In this document: positions 52,100 to 61,481 of the stretch, in pieces
Layout: each line of letters starts with the position of its first letter
Position numbering within the stretch: the stretch's first letter is position 1
Source of the DNA: a virus
DNA: 64,000 nt
IMG/VR virus record: IMGVR_UViG_3300002835_000165
Coordinates: 1-64,000 of that record
Strand: one strand, 5' to 3'
Position numbers and translations under genes: made by a program
Notes under the pieces: model-generated
Database searches by the model: none
What the model was told of the DNA's origin: nothing
What the model saw: the letters and a program-made list of their open reading frames with translations, nothing else

Positions 52100-55000
52100 T
52101 AAATTACTCCGCTGCCAGGAGCAGTTTGTAAGTTTGTACTGGTCAATGCAGTTATGACCTGTATGTCGTTAACAGTGGCACCATTCACAAAAATTTGATT
52201 AGGTGCACATCTGATTTCGTATAAATCGCCAAAACTCTTTTGTGGATTTAAAGGAACCAGCACAACAGAACTAACTATGTCGCCTATCTGTTGATGTATG
52301 TATGCAGCCAGTTCTGAAAAATAAAATGTTTGTCCAAAATCCCAAACTGCTATGTCAAAATATGCGTTCATATTGGCCACAACAAGATTTTTTATTTCAC
52401 TGGTGCTGGCAGTGCTTTGTGTAGATTGTATGACTTTTATTGTGGCTCGCAAAGCTGGTGCGGCCTTGCTGCCAAACAATGGCTGAAACTGCACAGAATT
52501 TAATATCATATTATCTGATATCATTTTGTAATCTTGTAGTCCAACGTATGCAGTTGTGAGATCATCAATGGTGGGTGCCAATGGTAACGGCACTGTTCCT
52601 GTGGAATCGCGTAACCAATTTGTATAAGCAGTGTAATAAGAATTGGTTACAATATAGATATCAATGATATTTGTTGATCCAGGATCTATTCTATTGGTCA
52701 ATGGACTGTTGTGTCTATATTGAAAGTACAAACTTTGTCTACCAGTATACGCAATATAAGTTGAATTGACAGTTAGTATGGTGTCGCCTGCAGAGTTTAC
52801 TGCAAGGGTATAGAACACCTGATCTTGATAGGCATAAAACACTTGACCAAGATTGTACTGTGCTATGGCCAATTCAATTGCTCCCAACGTAGCATAGTCA
52901 CTGTTAACTGTTCCTGATGCAACCAACAAGTATCGTTGAAGATTATCAAAGTCCACTGTTTGTTGCAAAAAAACTAATTTGTGATTTGCGTTAACATTAG
53001 GGGCCACGATATCATTGAAAAAGTCAGGGTTTATGGGTATCAAATCACCCGGTGTTGTAGCAAAACTAACCAACACCTGAAAGTCGTCAACCAATCCATC
53101 GCTGAGCACAGGTTGATCTATAATGGTCAACACATTATCACCTGCCAATGGGAAATTGCTGTCAGGTTGACTGTTAACTTTTAATACATTGACAAAATCT
53201 CTGATCACAGTTCCGGTGCGCGAGTCATAAATTGGTTGATTGGTATAGAAGAAAAATCTTGTGTCTATAACACTGCCAAAATAATAATCTAAACTTCTTG
53301 ACACCACTGTGTAATTGGCCAAGCCCGACGCAGTAGTGGTAACTTGTATCAACCACGAAGCGTCGCTATTTGTACCAGCAGTGCTTTGTTGATTGGTCAA
53401 ACTAAATGCAGCATTTGTTGCAAGATTGTTAGCAGTTATAACATACCAAGTGGCAGTTATATTATTGTAACCAATGCCAAAATTTTGATTCAAATAAATT
53501 TGATTTACAATATTTTGTTGAACACTCACAGGAATATCAGTTACAAACACTGGAATAACTTGTGTGGGTATTGCACCAGTGGGTACAAAATTATTCAACA
53601 CAACAGGGCCCACACCCGACGGCAAATTGCCAAATCCACTGGCAGTTCCACTTAGATAAACTGCGGTAGGGCTTGCCCATATTACTAACTTATCGCCGGC
53701 CAGCCCAGGGATGCCAGCTACCAATTGATTGTCTGAATTAAAATAATATCCAGTGGGAGGAACAAATTTAACAAGACTGCCTTCGGTTATGTACTTGGCA
53801 TTGTTGCTGGCATAGGTGCCAATGGGCACCGGAGTGCCTGCAGCATTTTGAAAATATCCAGTGGTTTCGTTTGTAATTACTGTGCTTTGACGCCATGTAT
53901 AATTTAGCACGGACAAATCTGGTCTTGTAAAATTAGCGTAATAAAATTGTTGTAGACCAGCTTTGATCAACAAAGGATTAATTTGATTGTAGAGCACGTC
54001 CGAAATGTCCGGAATGGTTAGCCAGGAAAATTGGAATGCCGGCAAAGTGTTGGCTTCGTACAAAGCACCATCAGCGGCAAAAATATTAGTGCTAGAATAT
54101 TTTCCTGTACCATCCACAAGATCAAGATATCGACTGGTGCCAATGGATGCACGATTCAATGCTTTACTTTTTAAAATACTATTGTATTGAGTAAATGGAA
54201 AATTGTTGTAATCTTCTCCATTGACCATACGATTTTGTGTGTAATACTGTGCAGGAGCTCGTTGTTTAATTTGCTCCAGAGTTTCTCGAGCCTGAGCGTT
54301 GGTCACTGGGCTGGTAATTCCACAAGTAAAAGTTATAGTTTCAATTTGATTTGTGCGACTAACGTAACTAATTGGTATGCTAACACTTTGCATTTCTTCT
54401 GGATTGATAATGTAAGTTAATCCATTGCTCGACCGTACATACGTGCGAAATGTTCCCACTGGTATAGTGCTAAAAACTCCATCGCCAAAGTTTAATATAA
54501 TTTGATCGTTGGTGGCACTGGTTATACTATAGATGTCTCTTGTGCCCGGCGTCAGTTGTTCAACTGCTGCCGCGTATACACTCTGTACAAACTGCCAGTA
54601 ACTGGTTATATTGCCAACGTTATCCAATTGATACAACCAAACGTCAGTGTTATTAATGCCTTCAATATTGATATTGACTTGGCGATTGCTGATGCGTTCT
54701 GGCAAGTTAAAATCTTGATTTTGCAACACGCCTTGTTTGAAATAAAAGAAAAATCCTGTGTTGGCACTGCTAAATCCCAGTTGATCATTTCTAAACAACA
54801 TATTAAATTGTCCGTTAGGCAGCGGTGGTGGCTCGTAGATATATGTTTGACCTGAGCTGGTTGCGCTCACTGCCTCGAATGGCATGTTGATTCCGTCGAT
54901 GGTTGCAGTGTATGGAATCACAGGAAGAAAACCTGGCACTAGATTTACAGTGTACTCTTGAGTATCCACTCCAAGAATAACTTGGTCGTTCCCTGGTTTG

Positions 55001-55512
55001 CCAAAGCGTTGTGTGTTTACTAACGCAGAATTGATAATACTGGTGAATTGTTCTTGCCAGTTGAGATTGCTAGGATCAGCCCAGTTAACTGTGATGTTGG
55101 CAAGATTGACTCCGTTATAATCAGTGACATTTTCTGTTGTTTTTACGCTGAAGACTTTGAGGTAGCCAGATGATTCAGTGTTGCGCAAAGGAGTATAACT
55201 GACCAAGTTGGCCAATTTAACCACGCTGTCTCGTCTTTCAGCAGTGTCTAAATAGTTTTCACGTGTGTTTAGATCAGACCTGAATGCAAGACTTTGCCCC
55301 ATAAAGGCCATGACATCCAACAAGGCAATGAATTCTGATGATTCAATGTAGTCATTGAATGTTTCTGGATAGTATAATCGCAGATAATCTACAAAACTTT
55401 TGCGTAGTGTTTCAAAATCGTAACTTTGAAAGTCAGCTTCTCGGTAAGTTTGATAGATTCGTTTCCAATCTTCAACACCAAAAATTACTGTCTGTCTTGT
55501 GGTTGTTGCCAT
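52099..55512 (-). CDS. baseplate wedge protein, T4 gp6-like
   Basis: The 1,137-residue protein has the N-terminal block YPETFNDYIESSEFIALLDV, then MGQSLAFRSDLNTRENYLDT and VKLANLVSYTPLRN, which is the signature of T4 gp6. It is longer than T4 gp6 (about 660 residues). The extra length lies in the middle and C-terminal part, as in marine relatives. gp6 forms the inner ring of the baseplate with gp7, gp25 and gp53. A CATAAATA element and AGGAAGAG lie upstream. Its stop overlaps the giant gene as TAATG. Confidence 0.93.
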   Translation of the reverse strand: MATTTRQTVIFGVEDWKRIYQTYREADFQSYDFETLRKSFVDYLRLYYPETFNDYIESSEFIALLDVMAFMGQSLAFRSDLNTRENYLDTAERRDSVVKLANLVSYTPLRNTESSGYLKVFSVKTTENVTDYNGVNLANITVNWADPSNLNWQEQFTSIINSALVNTQRFGKPGNDQVILGVDTQEYTVNLVPGFLPVIPYTATIDGINMPFEAVSATSSGQTYIYEPPPLPNGQFNMLFRNDQLGFSSANTGFFFYFKQGVLQNQDFNLPERISNRQVNINIEGINNTDVWLYQLDNVGNITSYWQFVQSVYAAAVEQLTPGTRDIYSITSATNDQIILNFGDGVFSTIPVGTFRTYVRSSNGLTYIINPEEMQSVSIPISYVSRTNQIETITFTCGITSPVTNAQARETLEQIKQRAPAQYYTQNRMVNGEDYNNFPFTQYNSILKSKALNRASIGTSRYLDLVDGTGKYSSTNIFAADGALYEANTLPAFQFSWLTIPDISDVLYNQINPLLIKAGLQQFYYANFTRPDLSVLNYTWRQSTVITNETTGYFQNAAGTPVPIGTYASNNAKYITEGSLVKFVPPTGYYFNSDNQLVAGIPGLAGDKLVIWASPTAVYLSGTASGFGNLPSGVGPVVLNNFVPTGAIPTQVIPVFVTDIPVSVQQNIVNQIYLNQNFGIGYNNITATWYVITANNLATNAAFSLTNQQSTAGTNSDASWLIQVTTTASGLANYTVVSRSLDYYFGSVIDTRFFFYTNQPIYDSRTGTVIRDFVNVLKVNSQPDSNFPLAGDNVLTIIDQPVLSDGLVDDFQVLVSFATTPGDLIPINPDFFNDIVAPNVNANHKLVFLQQTVDFDNLQRYLLVASGTVNSDYATLGAIELAIAQYNLGQVFYAYQDQVFYTLAVNSAGDTILTVNSTYIAYTGRQSLYFQYRHNSPLTNRIDPGSTNIIDIYIVTNSYYTAYTNWLRDSTGTVPLPLAPTIDDLTTAYVGLQDYKMISDNMILNSVQFQPLFGSKAAPALRATIKVIQSTQSTASTSEIKNLVVANMNAYFDIAVWDFGQTFYFSELAAYIHQQIGDIVSSVVLVPLNPQKSFGDLYEIRCAPNQIFVNGATVNDIQVITALTSTNLQTAPGSGVI

Positions 55513-55530
55513 GTCTCTTCCTATTCTTAT

Positions 55531-55538
55531 TATTTATG
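55531..55538 (-). promoter_or_regulatory. T4-type late promoter candidate CATAAATA
   Basis: CATAAATA on the minus strand lies 18 bases before the gp6-like ATG, in the short gap after the gp25-like gene. One base differs from T4 TATAAATA. The spacing leaves room for a short leader with the Shine-Dalgarno AGGAAGAG, as expected for a late promoter. Confidence 0.6.
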
Positions 55539-55557
55539 GAAAAAATAAACTGCGTAG

Positions 55558-55932
55558 TTAAACGTAGGTAGCAACCCCGACACCCTGGTCAAAGAATATA
55601 CTCAGTAGTTTGGCATCTTGTCCAGCAACTGTTGCCAGTGCAAGTTGTATTAATAAACCGTTTTGTTGCGGAAACACTTGTAGAGAGCTCACATACACTC
55701 TGGGATCACCTGACACAACTCTTTGGATCTCGTTGTATACACTGGCCAGAGTTTCTTGTGTTTGATTTTCAAACAAGTTGTTCCAAAGTGTAGTGCCGTA
55801 TCCTGGACGTCCCACTAGTTGTCCTTGACGTATGTTAAACGCATTTAAAAGATCAATTTTGATCAAGTCAAAATCAACCACAGTAAATTTTTTATACTGA
55901 TTGATAGTGTTAAATCCAATGAATGTGGCCAT
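55558..55932 (-). CDS. baseplate wedge protein, gp25-like
   Basis: The 124-residue protein has the GPW/gp25 core: VDFDLIKIDLLNAFNIRQGQ, then GRPGYGTTLWNNLFE (the arginine/glycine loop), a helix ETLASVYNEIQRVV, and beta strands. This small wedge protein is conserved from T4 to type VI secretion (TssE) and links the wedge to the sheath. It lies next to gp6, as in T4-type phages. No Shine-Dalgarno is seen; GGTAAATA lies 4 bases before the ATG. Confidence 0.93.
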   Translation of the reverse strand: MATFIGFNTINQYKKFTVVDFDLIKIDLLNAFNIRQGQLVGRPGYGTTLWNNLFENQTQETLASVYNEIQRVVSGDPRVYVSSLQVFPQQNGLLIQLALATVAGQDAKLLSIFFDQGVGVATYV

Positions 55933-55936
55933 GTTG

Positions 55937-55944
55937 TATTTACC
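55937..55944 (-). promoter_or_regulatory. GGTAAATA element 4 bases before the gp25-like gene
   Basis: On the minus strand GGTAAATA ends 4 bases before the ATG at 55932, and no purine-rich ribosome site is present. The element is identical to that at 37766-37773, including spacing. It may be a late promoter giving a leaderless message. Confidence 0.42.
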
Positions 55945-55984
55945 GTGGCAAATTAGAGGTTGTCATGCGGCAGTGCTGTATGCA

Positions 55985-58213
55985 TCAATTTGGTCCAGAT
56001 ATATCAATAGATTGTCCACCTAAAACTGCTTGAGTTGGCAAATTAGATTTAGCCAATACATTCTGAGCTTGCAATATATTTGTTGCTGGCGCCAATGCTC
56101 GACGAGATGGGTATCCATAGACTGGCGCAGGAATTTTATTACTGCCTAAGATTTTTGAAACCGCCACATCTACTATGGCACGATTGACAGTATTGCTAAA
56201 TCCTGCTGCTTGTCTAGTTTGTCCGGCCAAGCCACCACCGCCCAGGAGGCCGCCCATGATTACTCCTAGTCCCGGTATTCTGGCCACTGTTCTCAATGCG
56301 CTCAAGGAACTACTGCTCAGTAAACTACTTCCTCCAAGCAATCCAGTGATACTGCGTATCACACCAGGATTTGCAAGAGCACTTAGGCCACCAGTGGACA
56401 GTGCCCTGGCCACCTGTAATCCAGTCTGTACAGCATTAACAGTAGATTGGCTTATTCCTAATCTGTTTGCAGCTAATCCTATGCCAACTTGTGCCAGCCC
56501 TGAATAATTGAAATTTCCAGCGGTTATCCTGTCAACTGCATTATTAATGTTAGTTCCAGCACTGTTAACAAAGCTTGTTACATTGTTAATGCCCGACTCT
56601 ATTATTTCGCCAGTGTTGCTTGAAGACAACACAGTGCTGGGATCAGCCAGTGTACTGGCAAAATCAGATGATTTTGCCAATGTGGCAATTTGATTGATAC
56701 TGGTAGTGCCGTTTATTAATCCTGTTACTGTGGAAGAAACTCCTCTTATTACACTATTTGTAGCTTGATTTATAGCGTTGTTTACATAAGTTCGTGCTAG
56801 TCTTGATGCTGGGTTGCTGCCTAAAGTTTGAGTGATATAATTATTCACTGCTAAAGTACCAAATTTACTAGCAGTGGATACCAATGCCGCCGTGGTGCCG
56901 GTGACTATACTATTGACTCGACTAGTATTATCTGACACTATGGAATAAGCGCCAGTGTTTAGATTGTCAATGGCGCCGCTGGCCAATGTGTCAGTCACTG
57001 CAACTGCGGCAGATGTCAGTGCAACTATTGGAAAGTTTGACAAAGAAGATTGCACCACTCCAGGAACAGCTAGTGCAGAATTAATTGCTAAACTCACTGC
57101 TGATACTTGTTGTAAACCAGTTTGTGTATATATTTGTCCTTGGCTGATTGAAGGTTGCGTCACTGGTGGTTGTATCACTCCTGTTGCTGTTAACCCGCTG
57201 TAGGCATTTTGCATCAGTGTGGTTTGAGCAATATTTTGTACCAATGGACTTGCCAACAAGTTATTTAATGAGTTGATGCCATCTTTGCCAGTCCATACTC
57301 CAGGAGCATCCAACACTTGTACAAAATTTCCTGCAGTTCTTTTTGTGTAATTTGGGCCAATTTTACCAACAAACGGAACATACATTGTCCAAGTAAAAGT
57401 ATGTCCTGTGCTAAAAAATCCATAGTATTGATAAGTGCCTGGTATACCATGTTGGGTGAAAATAGGTAGAATAGTGCCATTGCCGTCGAAAGTAAACGGC
57501 CCTCCTTGAGTGAATCCATTGGGATTTGAACTCCCAATGGATTGCCAACTAAAAGTAGTGTTTGGTACACCTGTCACATCATAATGAACCAACGTGTTTA
57601 TAGGAAAGTCAGTTGGACCGGTTATGCTTTCGTTACCATTAGTTATAAATTCACTGATACCAGGCTTAAGATAGCCGGACTGTTCCAGTTGTTGCGCAGT
57701 AAATCCGTATTGGCCAACGCCGGCACCACTGGCACCAGCACCTGGTACTGTTATTGTGTTTGCAGGTTGGTTAACAAAATTTATAATCTGTGCCTGTACC
57801 GCTTGCACCTGAGCAGAACTCAGTGGTCCAATAGCAGGAGCATTGAGATTGCTGCCATTGTTGTATCCAGTGCTGTCTGACACAATGCCTATGACATTTC
57901 CAGCGTTTACAGGGTTTGATAACGCAGTGTTAATTGATGATGGCAATGTTGCAGAAATTACCGGAAGCCCAGATATCACTGACAACACTGCAATATCATC
58001 TACTCCGGCACTGCCGCGATCTAAACGACTTAGTTGAAATTTTGTTGATTGTGCAAACGCACTGGTAAGAGTTTGCCCTGGCGCATATCCTACTAGACTA
58101 CCTGCTGCCACTTGCGAATAAAATACCGAGTCGGCTTGCCCCTGAGTGGTTCCTGCAGGAGCTCTAAGAGTAAAGTTATCTCCCGAAGCCAGTGTGTATT
58201 TAAATATAGACAT
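55985..58213 (-). CDS. large virion structural protein, baseplate region
   Basis: The 742-residue protein opens MSIFKYTLASGDNFTLRAPA and has FTAQQLEQSGYLKPGISEFI near 175-195. From memory, such proteins accompany the gp5-like hub in marine T4-type phages. The N-terminal 90 residues look like a small beta domain. A middle part with TFSWQSIG...YQYYGFFSTG is beta-rich. The C-terminal 350 residues are low in complexity, rich in alanine, serine, asparagine and glycine (GGLLGGGGLAGQ). Its place suggests baseplate hub or cap. The ATG overlaps the gp5-like stop by 1 base (TAATG). Confidence 0.75.
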   Translation of the reverse strand: MSIFKYTLASGDNFTLRAPAGTTQGQADSVFYSQVAAGSLVGYAPGQTLTSAFAQSTKFQLSRLDRGSAGVDDIAVLSVISGLPVISATLPSSINTALSNPVNAGNVIGIVSDSTGYNNGSNLNAPAIGPLSSAQVQAVQAQIINFVNQPANTITVPGAGASGAGVGQYGFTAQQLEQSGYLKPGISEFITNGNESITGPTDFPINTLVHYDVTGVPNTTFSWQSIGSSNPNGFTQGGPFTFDGNGTILPIFTQHGIPGTYQYYGFFSTGHTFTWTMYVPFVGKIGPNYTKRTAGNFVQVLDAPGVWTGKDGINSLNNLLASPLVQNIAQTTLMQNAYSGLTATGVIQPPVTQPSISQGQIYTQTGLQQVSAVSLAINSALAVPGVVQSSLSNFPIVALTSAAVAVTDTLASGAIDNLNTGAYSIVSDNTSRVNSIVTGTTAALVSTASKFGTLAVNNYITQTLGSNPASRLARTYVNNAINQATNSVIRGVSSTVTGLINGTTSINQIATLAKSSDFASTLADPSTVLSSSNTGEIIESGINNVTSFVNSAGTNINNAVDRITAGNFNYSGLAQVGIGLAANRLGISQSTVNAVQTGLQVARALSTGGLSALANPGVIRSITGLLGGSSLLSSSSLSALRTVARIPGLGVIMGGLLGGGGLAGQTRQAAGFSNTVNRAIVDVAVSKILGSNKIPAPVYGYPSRRALAPATNILQAQNVLAKSNLPTQAVLGGQSIDISGPN

Positions 58214-59787
58214 TATGGAAAGTTTGTCCCAGAATCTGTATTAAACTGATCAATGGCATCAGTGGCCACTGATGTCACAGTGTCAGTGGCAGTTATACTG
58301 ATATCAGCCGGCATGGTAGGAGCACCAGGAGGAGAAGTTGGTTGTGCAGTTCCTAAATTTACGCTGGCTTGCACTCCTTGATTGTGGTAAGGCCAAGGTT
58401 CATGCGTGGGTGCTCTGGTCACTGCACTGGTTAGACCTGCCGGGTCCACGGTCCAGCCCGAGGAGGCGTTAAATTTCACATCTGGTTGTATGTAGTTTGT
58501 TATACCAGTGGGCGCACTGACAGGCAGTGTAGGGCCACCATTCAAGAATATGAGTCCGCCTGACAAACTCAATGTTGCTCCTGCACTCCAACTGCCTAAA
58601 TTACTGCTAATAGCCAAACTGGTTCCTGCTTTAATTCCCATACTTTTTGTGGCATACATGGTGATACTACCTTTGTTGGCAAAATTCATATTGCCATCGC
58701 TTTGAATAGCAGTTGAACCTTTGCTTTTGATATTTACAATTCCGCCAGCGTACATGTTTATGTCTTGATCTGCATGAAAATTCAATGTACCTTGTGTACG
58801 TAAGTTTATACTGTTGGTTGAAAATACATCTAGTGTGCCTTCTTGACCAAGTTCGACCCAGGTCTGACCATTGGCATGACAGATATAAAAAGCATTGCCA
58901 TCATCACTCATGGTGATCTGATGACCTTTGGCAGTGCGAATCCGTACAAGATTATTGCTGCCGTTTACATCGCCATCGTCCATTACAAAAGTGTGACCTC
59001 CACGTCGACCAATCACATTAACATCTTGCGGTGTCAATTGTGCAGCTGTGTCTCCAGCATCAGCGTCATCTATTCCGCCTTGATAAATTGCACGGCCCGG
59101 AGTTGAAATGCCGTAACAGTTGCTAGGGCTTTCTCGTTGACTACTTGATGCAATAGGCCCACGCACAGGATCATTGATCAGTCCTTGTTGAAACAGGGTG
59201 GCAGCCACATAACTGTGCACAGGTTTATTTTGTTTCCAAAATTGTGGACTATCACCAATGGCAGTGTTGTCAGCATTTATTTCAGTAACTGGCAAACTAG
59301 CAGATCCATTGAAATAACTGGCCTGTGTGTCATTTTGTGTGGTGGCTTGTGCAGCTGGTGCACTTCCAATGGCAGGAATCATGTGATTAATACCAGGCTC
59401 TGGAATACAACCTATGTAATAGCCTTTACTGGGATCTCCTTCCACAAACACACACAATACACTGACTCCAATGTCCGGTGGTGTAAACCACATGCCGTAA
59501 CTTTGTTGATTTCCAGGAGTGTATCCGCCAACTCCAGCACTGGTTCCGGACTTAGGAGTTAGTCCGTAGAAAGGTGGACAATAACTAACTGTTCGCCATG
59601 AATTTGGATTGTCTGGCGTGCCAGAGGCAAATTGCTCAATGTATACCTGTAGTCTTCCTTGGCGGGTTGGATCGATATTATTTTTGACCATTCCAATGTA
59701 CGGCCCAAATTCAGCAGGCATGCCTCCGCGGTCAAATTTAAAATTACTTGCTCTGCCTGTACTTCGTGGTAGATTTTCTCCTGCCAT
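58213..59787 (-). CDS. baseplate hub/spike protein, gp5/VgrG-like, no lysozyme domain
   Basis: The 524-residue protein has an N-terminal OB-fold domain: YIGMVKNNIDPTRQGRLQVY, then GMWFTPPDIGVSVLCVFVEG and GYYIGCIPEPGINHMI. After a linker comes RRGGHTFVMDDGD...VRIRTAKGHQITMSDDG and a repeated ladder (INLRTQGTLNF, INMYAGGIVNI, MNFANKGSITM), as in the triple beta-helix of gp5 and VgrG. T4 gp5 has a lysozyme between these parts; here the linker holds no such domain. The spike would pierce the outer membrane without cutting the wall. A separate lysozyme, if any, lies outside the window. Confidence 0.9.
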   Translation of the reverse strand: MAGENLPRSTGRASNFKFDRGGMPAEFGPYIGMVKNNIDPTRQGRLQVYIEQFASGTPDNPNSWRTVSYCPPFYGLTPKSGTSAGVGGYTPGNQQSYGMWFTPPDIGVSVLCVFVEGDPSKGYYIGCIPEPGINHMIPAIGSAPAAQATTQNDTQASYFNGSASLPVTEINADNTAIGDSPQFWKQNKPVHSYVAATLFQQGLINDPVRGPIASSSQRESPSNCYGISTPGRAIYQGGIDDADAGDTAAQLTPQDVNVIGRRGGHTFVMDDGDVNGSNNLVRIRTAKGHQITMSDDGNAFYICHANGQTWVELGQEGTLDVFSTNSINLRTQGTLNFHADQDINMYAGGIVNIKSKGSTAIQSDGNMNFANKGSITMYATKSMGIKAGTSLAISSNLGSWSAGATLSLSGGLIFLNGGPTLPVSAPTGITNYIQPDVKFNASSGWTVDPAGLTSAVTRAPTHEPWPYHNQGVQASVNLGTAQPTSPPGAPTMPADISITATDTVTSVATDAIDQFNTDSGTNFP

Positions 59788-61466
59788 TATGCTTCCCTAT
59801 TCATGAATTGTGATGTTTGATCTGCGTTGTCGTATCCAACTGTTTGATCCAGTGGAGTATTGCCGTTGGTAGAATTTATATCGCCGTTGCTGGTTGGTGC
59901 AGTAGGTGGTGTTGCTGGCTGCGGAGCAGGATTACTTGGTGATACTTGACTTGTTGAGTCTGGACTGGGGTTGATCCCTAGGTCAACTCTGCGTGGATCA
60001 ATTGCAGCAAATGCACTGGAACCTGCTCCGCTGCCAGTTCCAGTTCTTGCTAGGTCAACCCTGCGTGGATCAACTGCAGCAAATGCACTTGAACTTTGAC
60101 CTCCTCCAGCATTACGACCCTCAGCATCAGCTGCTGCTTGACTCTGTCCATTTTTGTTAAATTCAATCAGAGCCCGACCATCTATCTCTTGTTCAAATCT
60201 GCCGCGATTAAATGTACTTTTGCATTTGATTGCAGTGTATGTTACATTTTCCAATGGCTGGCCGTACTTGTTGTTTTGAATGTCTACGGTACCGGTGCTG
60301 AGATTATAATCAGAAGGTCTATTCCAACTGATGTCAAATACAACTTGTTGACTGTCATAATTTATGCTACCGTCAGCATTGAAAGGACGAAAATCAAATT
60401 GAGTGACTGATCCAATGCCAGGCCCTACTTCTCCTTGTTGCAACCATGCAGGATCTCCTACAATTTTAAGCCGGCATTTGGCTTGGTCTGTAGGGCTGTA
60501 TAAAAAATCTGCCAGATTGCTGCCTGGCTCTGAAACATAGTTGGGATTGCCGCCTTGGGTTTGCACTGCACTGGTAGGCATATAAGTTCTACGAAATTGA
60601 TCTCTAAAATCACTAGTTACATTTTGTTTGAGATCAGCTCCAATACCACTTATGACTATTCTATAAAGATTGTTATACTCTTGCGCAAAATCTAGTATTT
60701 GTGTGTTTAATCCAGTGAACCAATAGTTATAGCTTTTATGACTTCCTCGATATCTACTGTCTGGAAAATATTGACTGGCAGCTTGATTTATGGCATAAGG
60801 ACTTATAACATATCTTAGTTGATAGGCAAAATCATGTCTGATATGATCGTAGCCCAGTGGTGTAGCTTGCACTGAAATTTTATACCATGCGGTGCTAGCA
60901 GTAGATGAAGGATTTGCTTTACTTTGCCCGTCATCATCTATCACTGTTGATTGTTGATTGCTTATATAGGTACTACTGCGCATGACTTGATCAATTAGTT
61001 GTACTATTTGTGTGCCAGCAGTGACTTGCCAACCTTGACTATTGTAGTCAATAAAGTTGGTTGATGGATTTAACACACTGGCTGCAGTGTTGTTGTTTTG
61101 CATGGCAGTGTTTTCAGAATTCACTTCGCCGGGTTTTTTTAATCCACTGGCAGCCAAGTCTTGTGGTGCAAATTCTATAATATACTGATCTGCAATTTCT
61201 TGTTTGCGGTCTCGAACTAACTTTGCTTGATTTTGATTCAATGCATCAACTAGACTAGAATAAACCGCATTGGTTTTGGCTTGTGCAGCAGGCGCCTTGG
61301 GAGGAGACAAAGATGGATCAACAAAAGTTGGATTAACAAATCCTCGACCAGCTCCTGCATTGCTAATCTGAGTTGCCCCAGATGTTTGACCTTGCCGAGC
61401 AATGGTAGGGTTACCAAATGCTGCTCCGCCGCCGTTGTTGCCAAAAAAATTATTACTTGTTACCAT
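59787..61466 (-). CDS. virion structural protein, baseplate hub region
   Basis: The 559-residue protein has IADQYIIEFAPQDLAASGLK near 90 and a core with IVQLIDQVMRSSTYISNQQ and LGYDHIRHDFAYQLRYVISP. From memory, this belongs to a conserved structural protein of marine T4-type phages and could stand in for the gp27 hub; that is unproven. The N-terminus has GAGRGFVNP (about 38-46), also found at the C-terminus of the gene upstream. A late region holds two copies of SSAFAAxDPRRVDL. The C-terminal tail is disordered (Q, P, S, T). It overlaps the next gene as TAATG. Confidence 0.75.
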   Translation of the reverse strand: MVTSNNFFGNNGGGAAFGNPTIARQGQTSGATQISNAGAGRGFVNPTFVDPSLSPPKAPAAQAKTNAVYSSLVDALNQNQAKLVRDRKQEIADQYIIEFAPQDLAASGLKKPGEVNSENTAMQNNNTAASVLNPSTNFIDYNSQGWQVTAGTQIVQLIDQVMRSSTYISNQQSTVIDDDGQSKANPSSTASTAWYKISVQATPLGYDHIRHDFAYQLRYVISPYAINQAASQYFPDSRYRGSHKSYNYWFTGLNTQILDFAQEYNNLYRIVISGIGADLKQNVTSDFRDQFRRTYMPTSAVQTQGGNPNYVSEPGSNLADFLYSPTDQAKCRLKIVGDPAWLQQGEVGPGIGSVTQFDFRPFNADGSINYDSQQVVFDISWNRPSDYNLSTGTVDIQNNKYGQPLENVTYTAIKCKSTFNRGRFEQEIDGRALIEFNKNGQSQAAADAEGRNAGGGQSSSAFAAVDPRRVDLARTGTGSGAGSSAFAAIDPRRVDLGINPSPDSTSQVSPSNPAPQPATPPTAPTSNGDINSTNGNTPLDQTVGYDNADQTSQFMNREA

Positions 61467-61481
61467 AGGATTTAAAAATAA

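Noticed and set aside
55985-58213. Lysozyme or transglycosylase domain in the 742-residue protein
   Set aside because: GYLKPGISEF recalls some hydrolase-associated proteins, but no catalytic glutamate context can be picked out.
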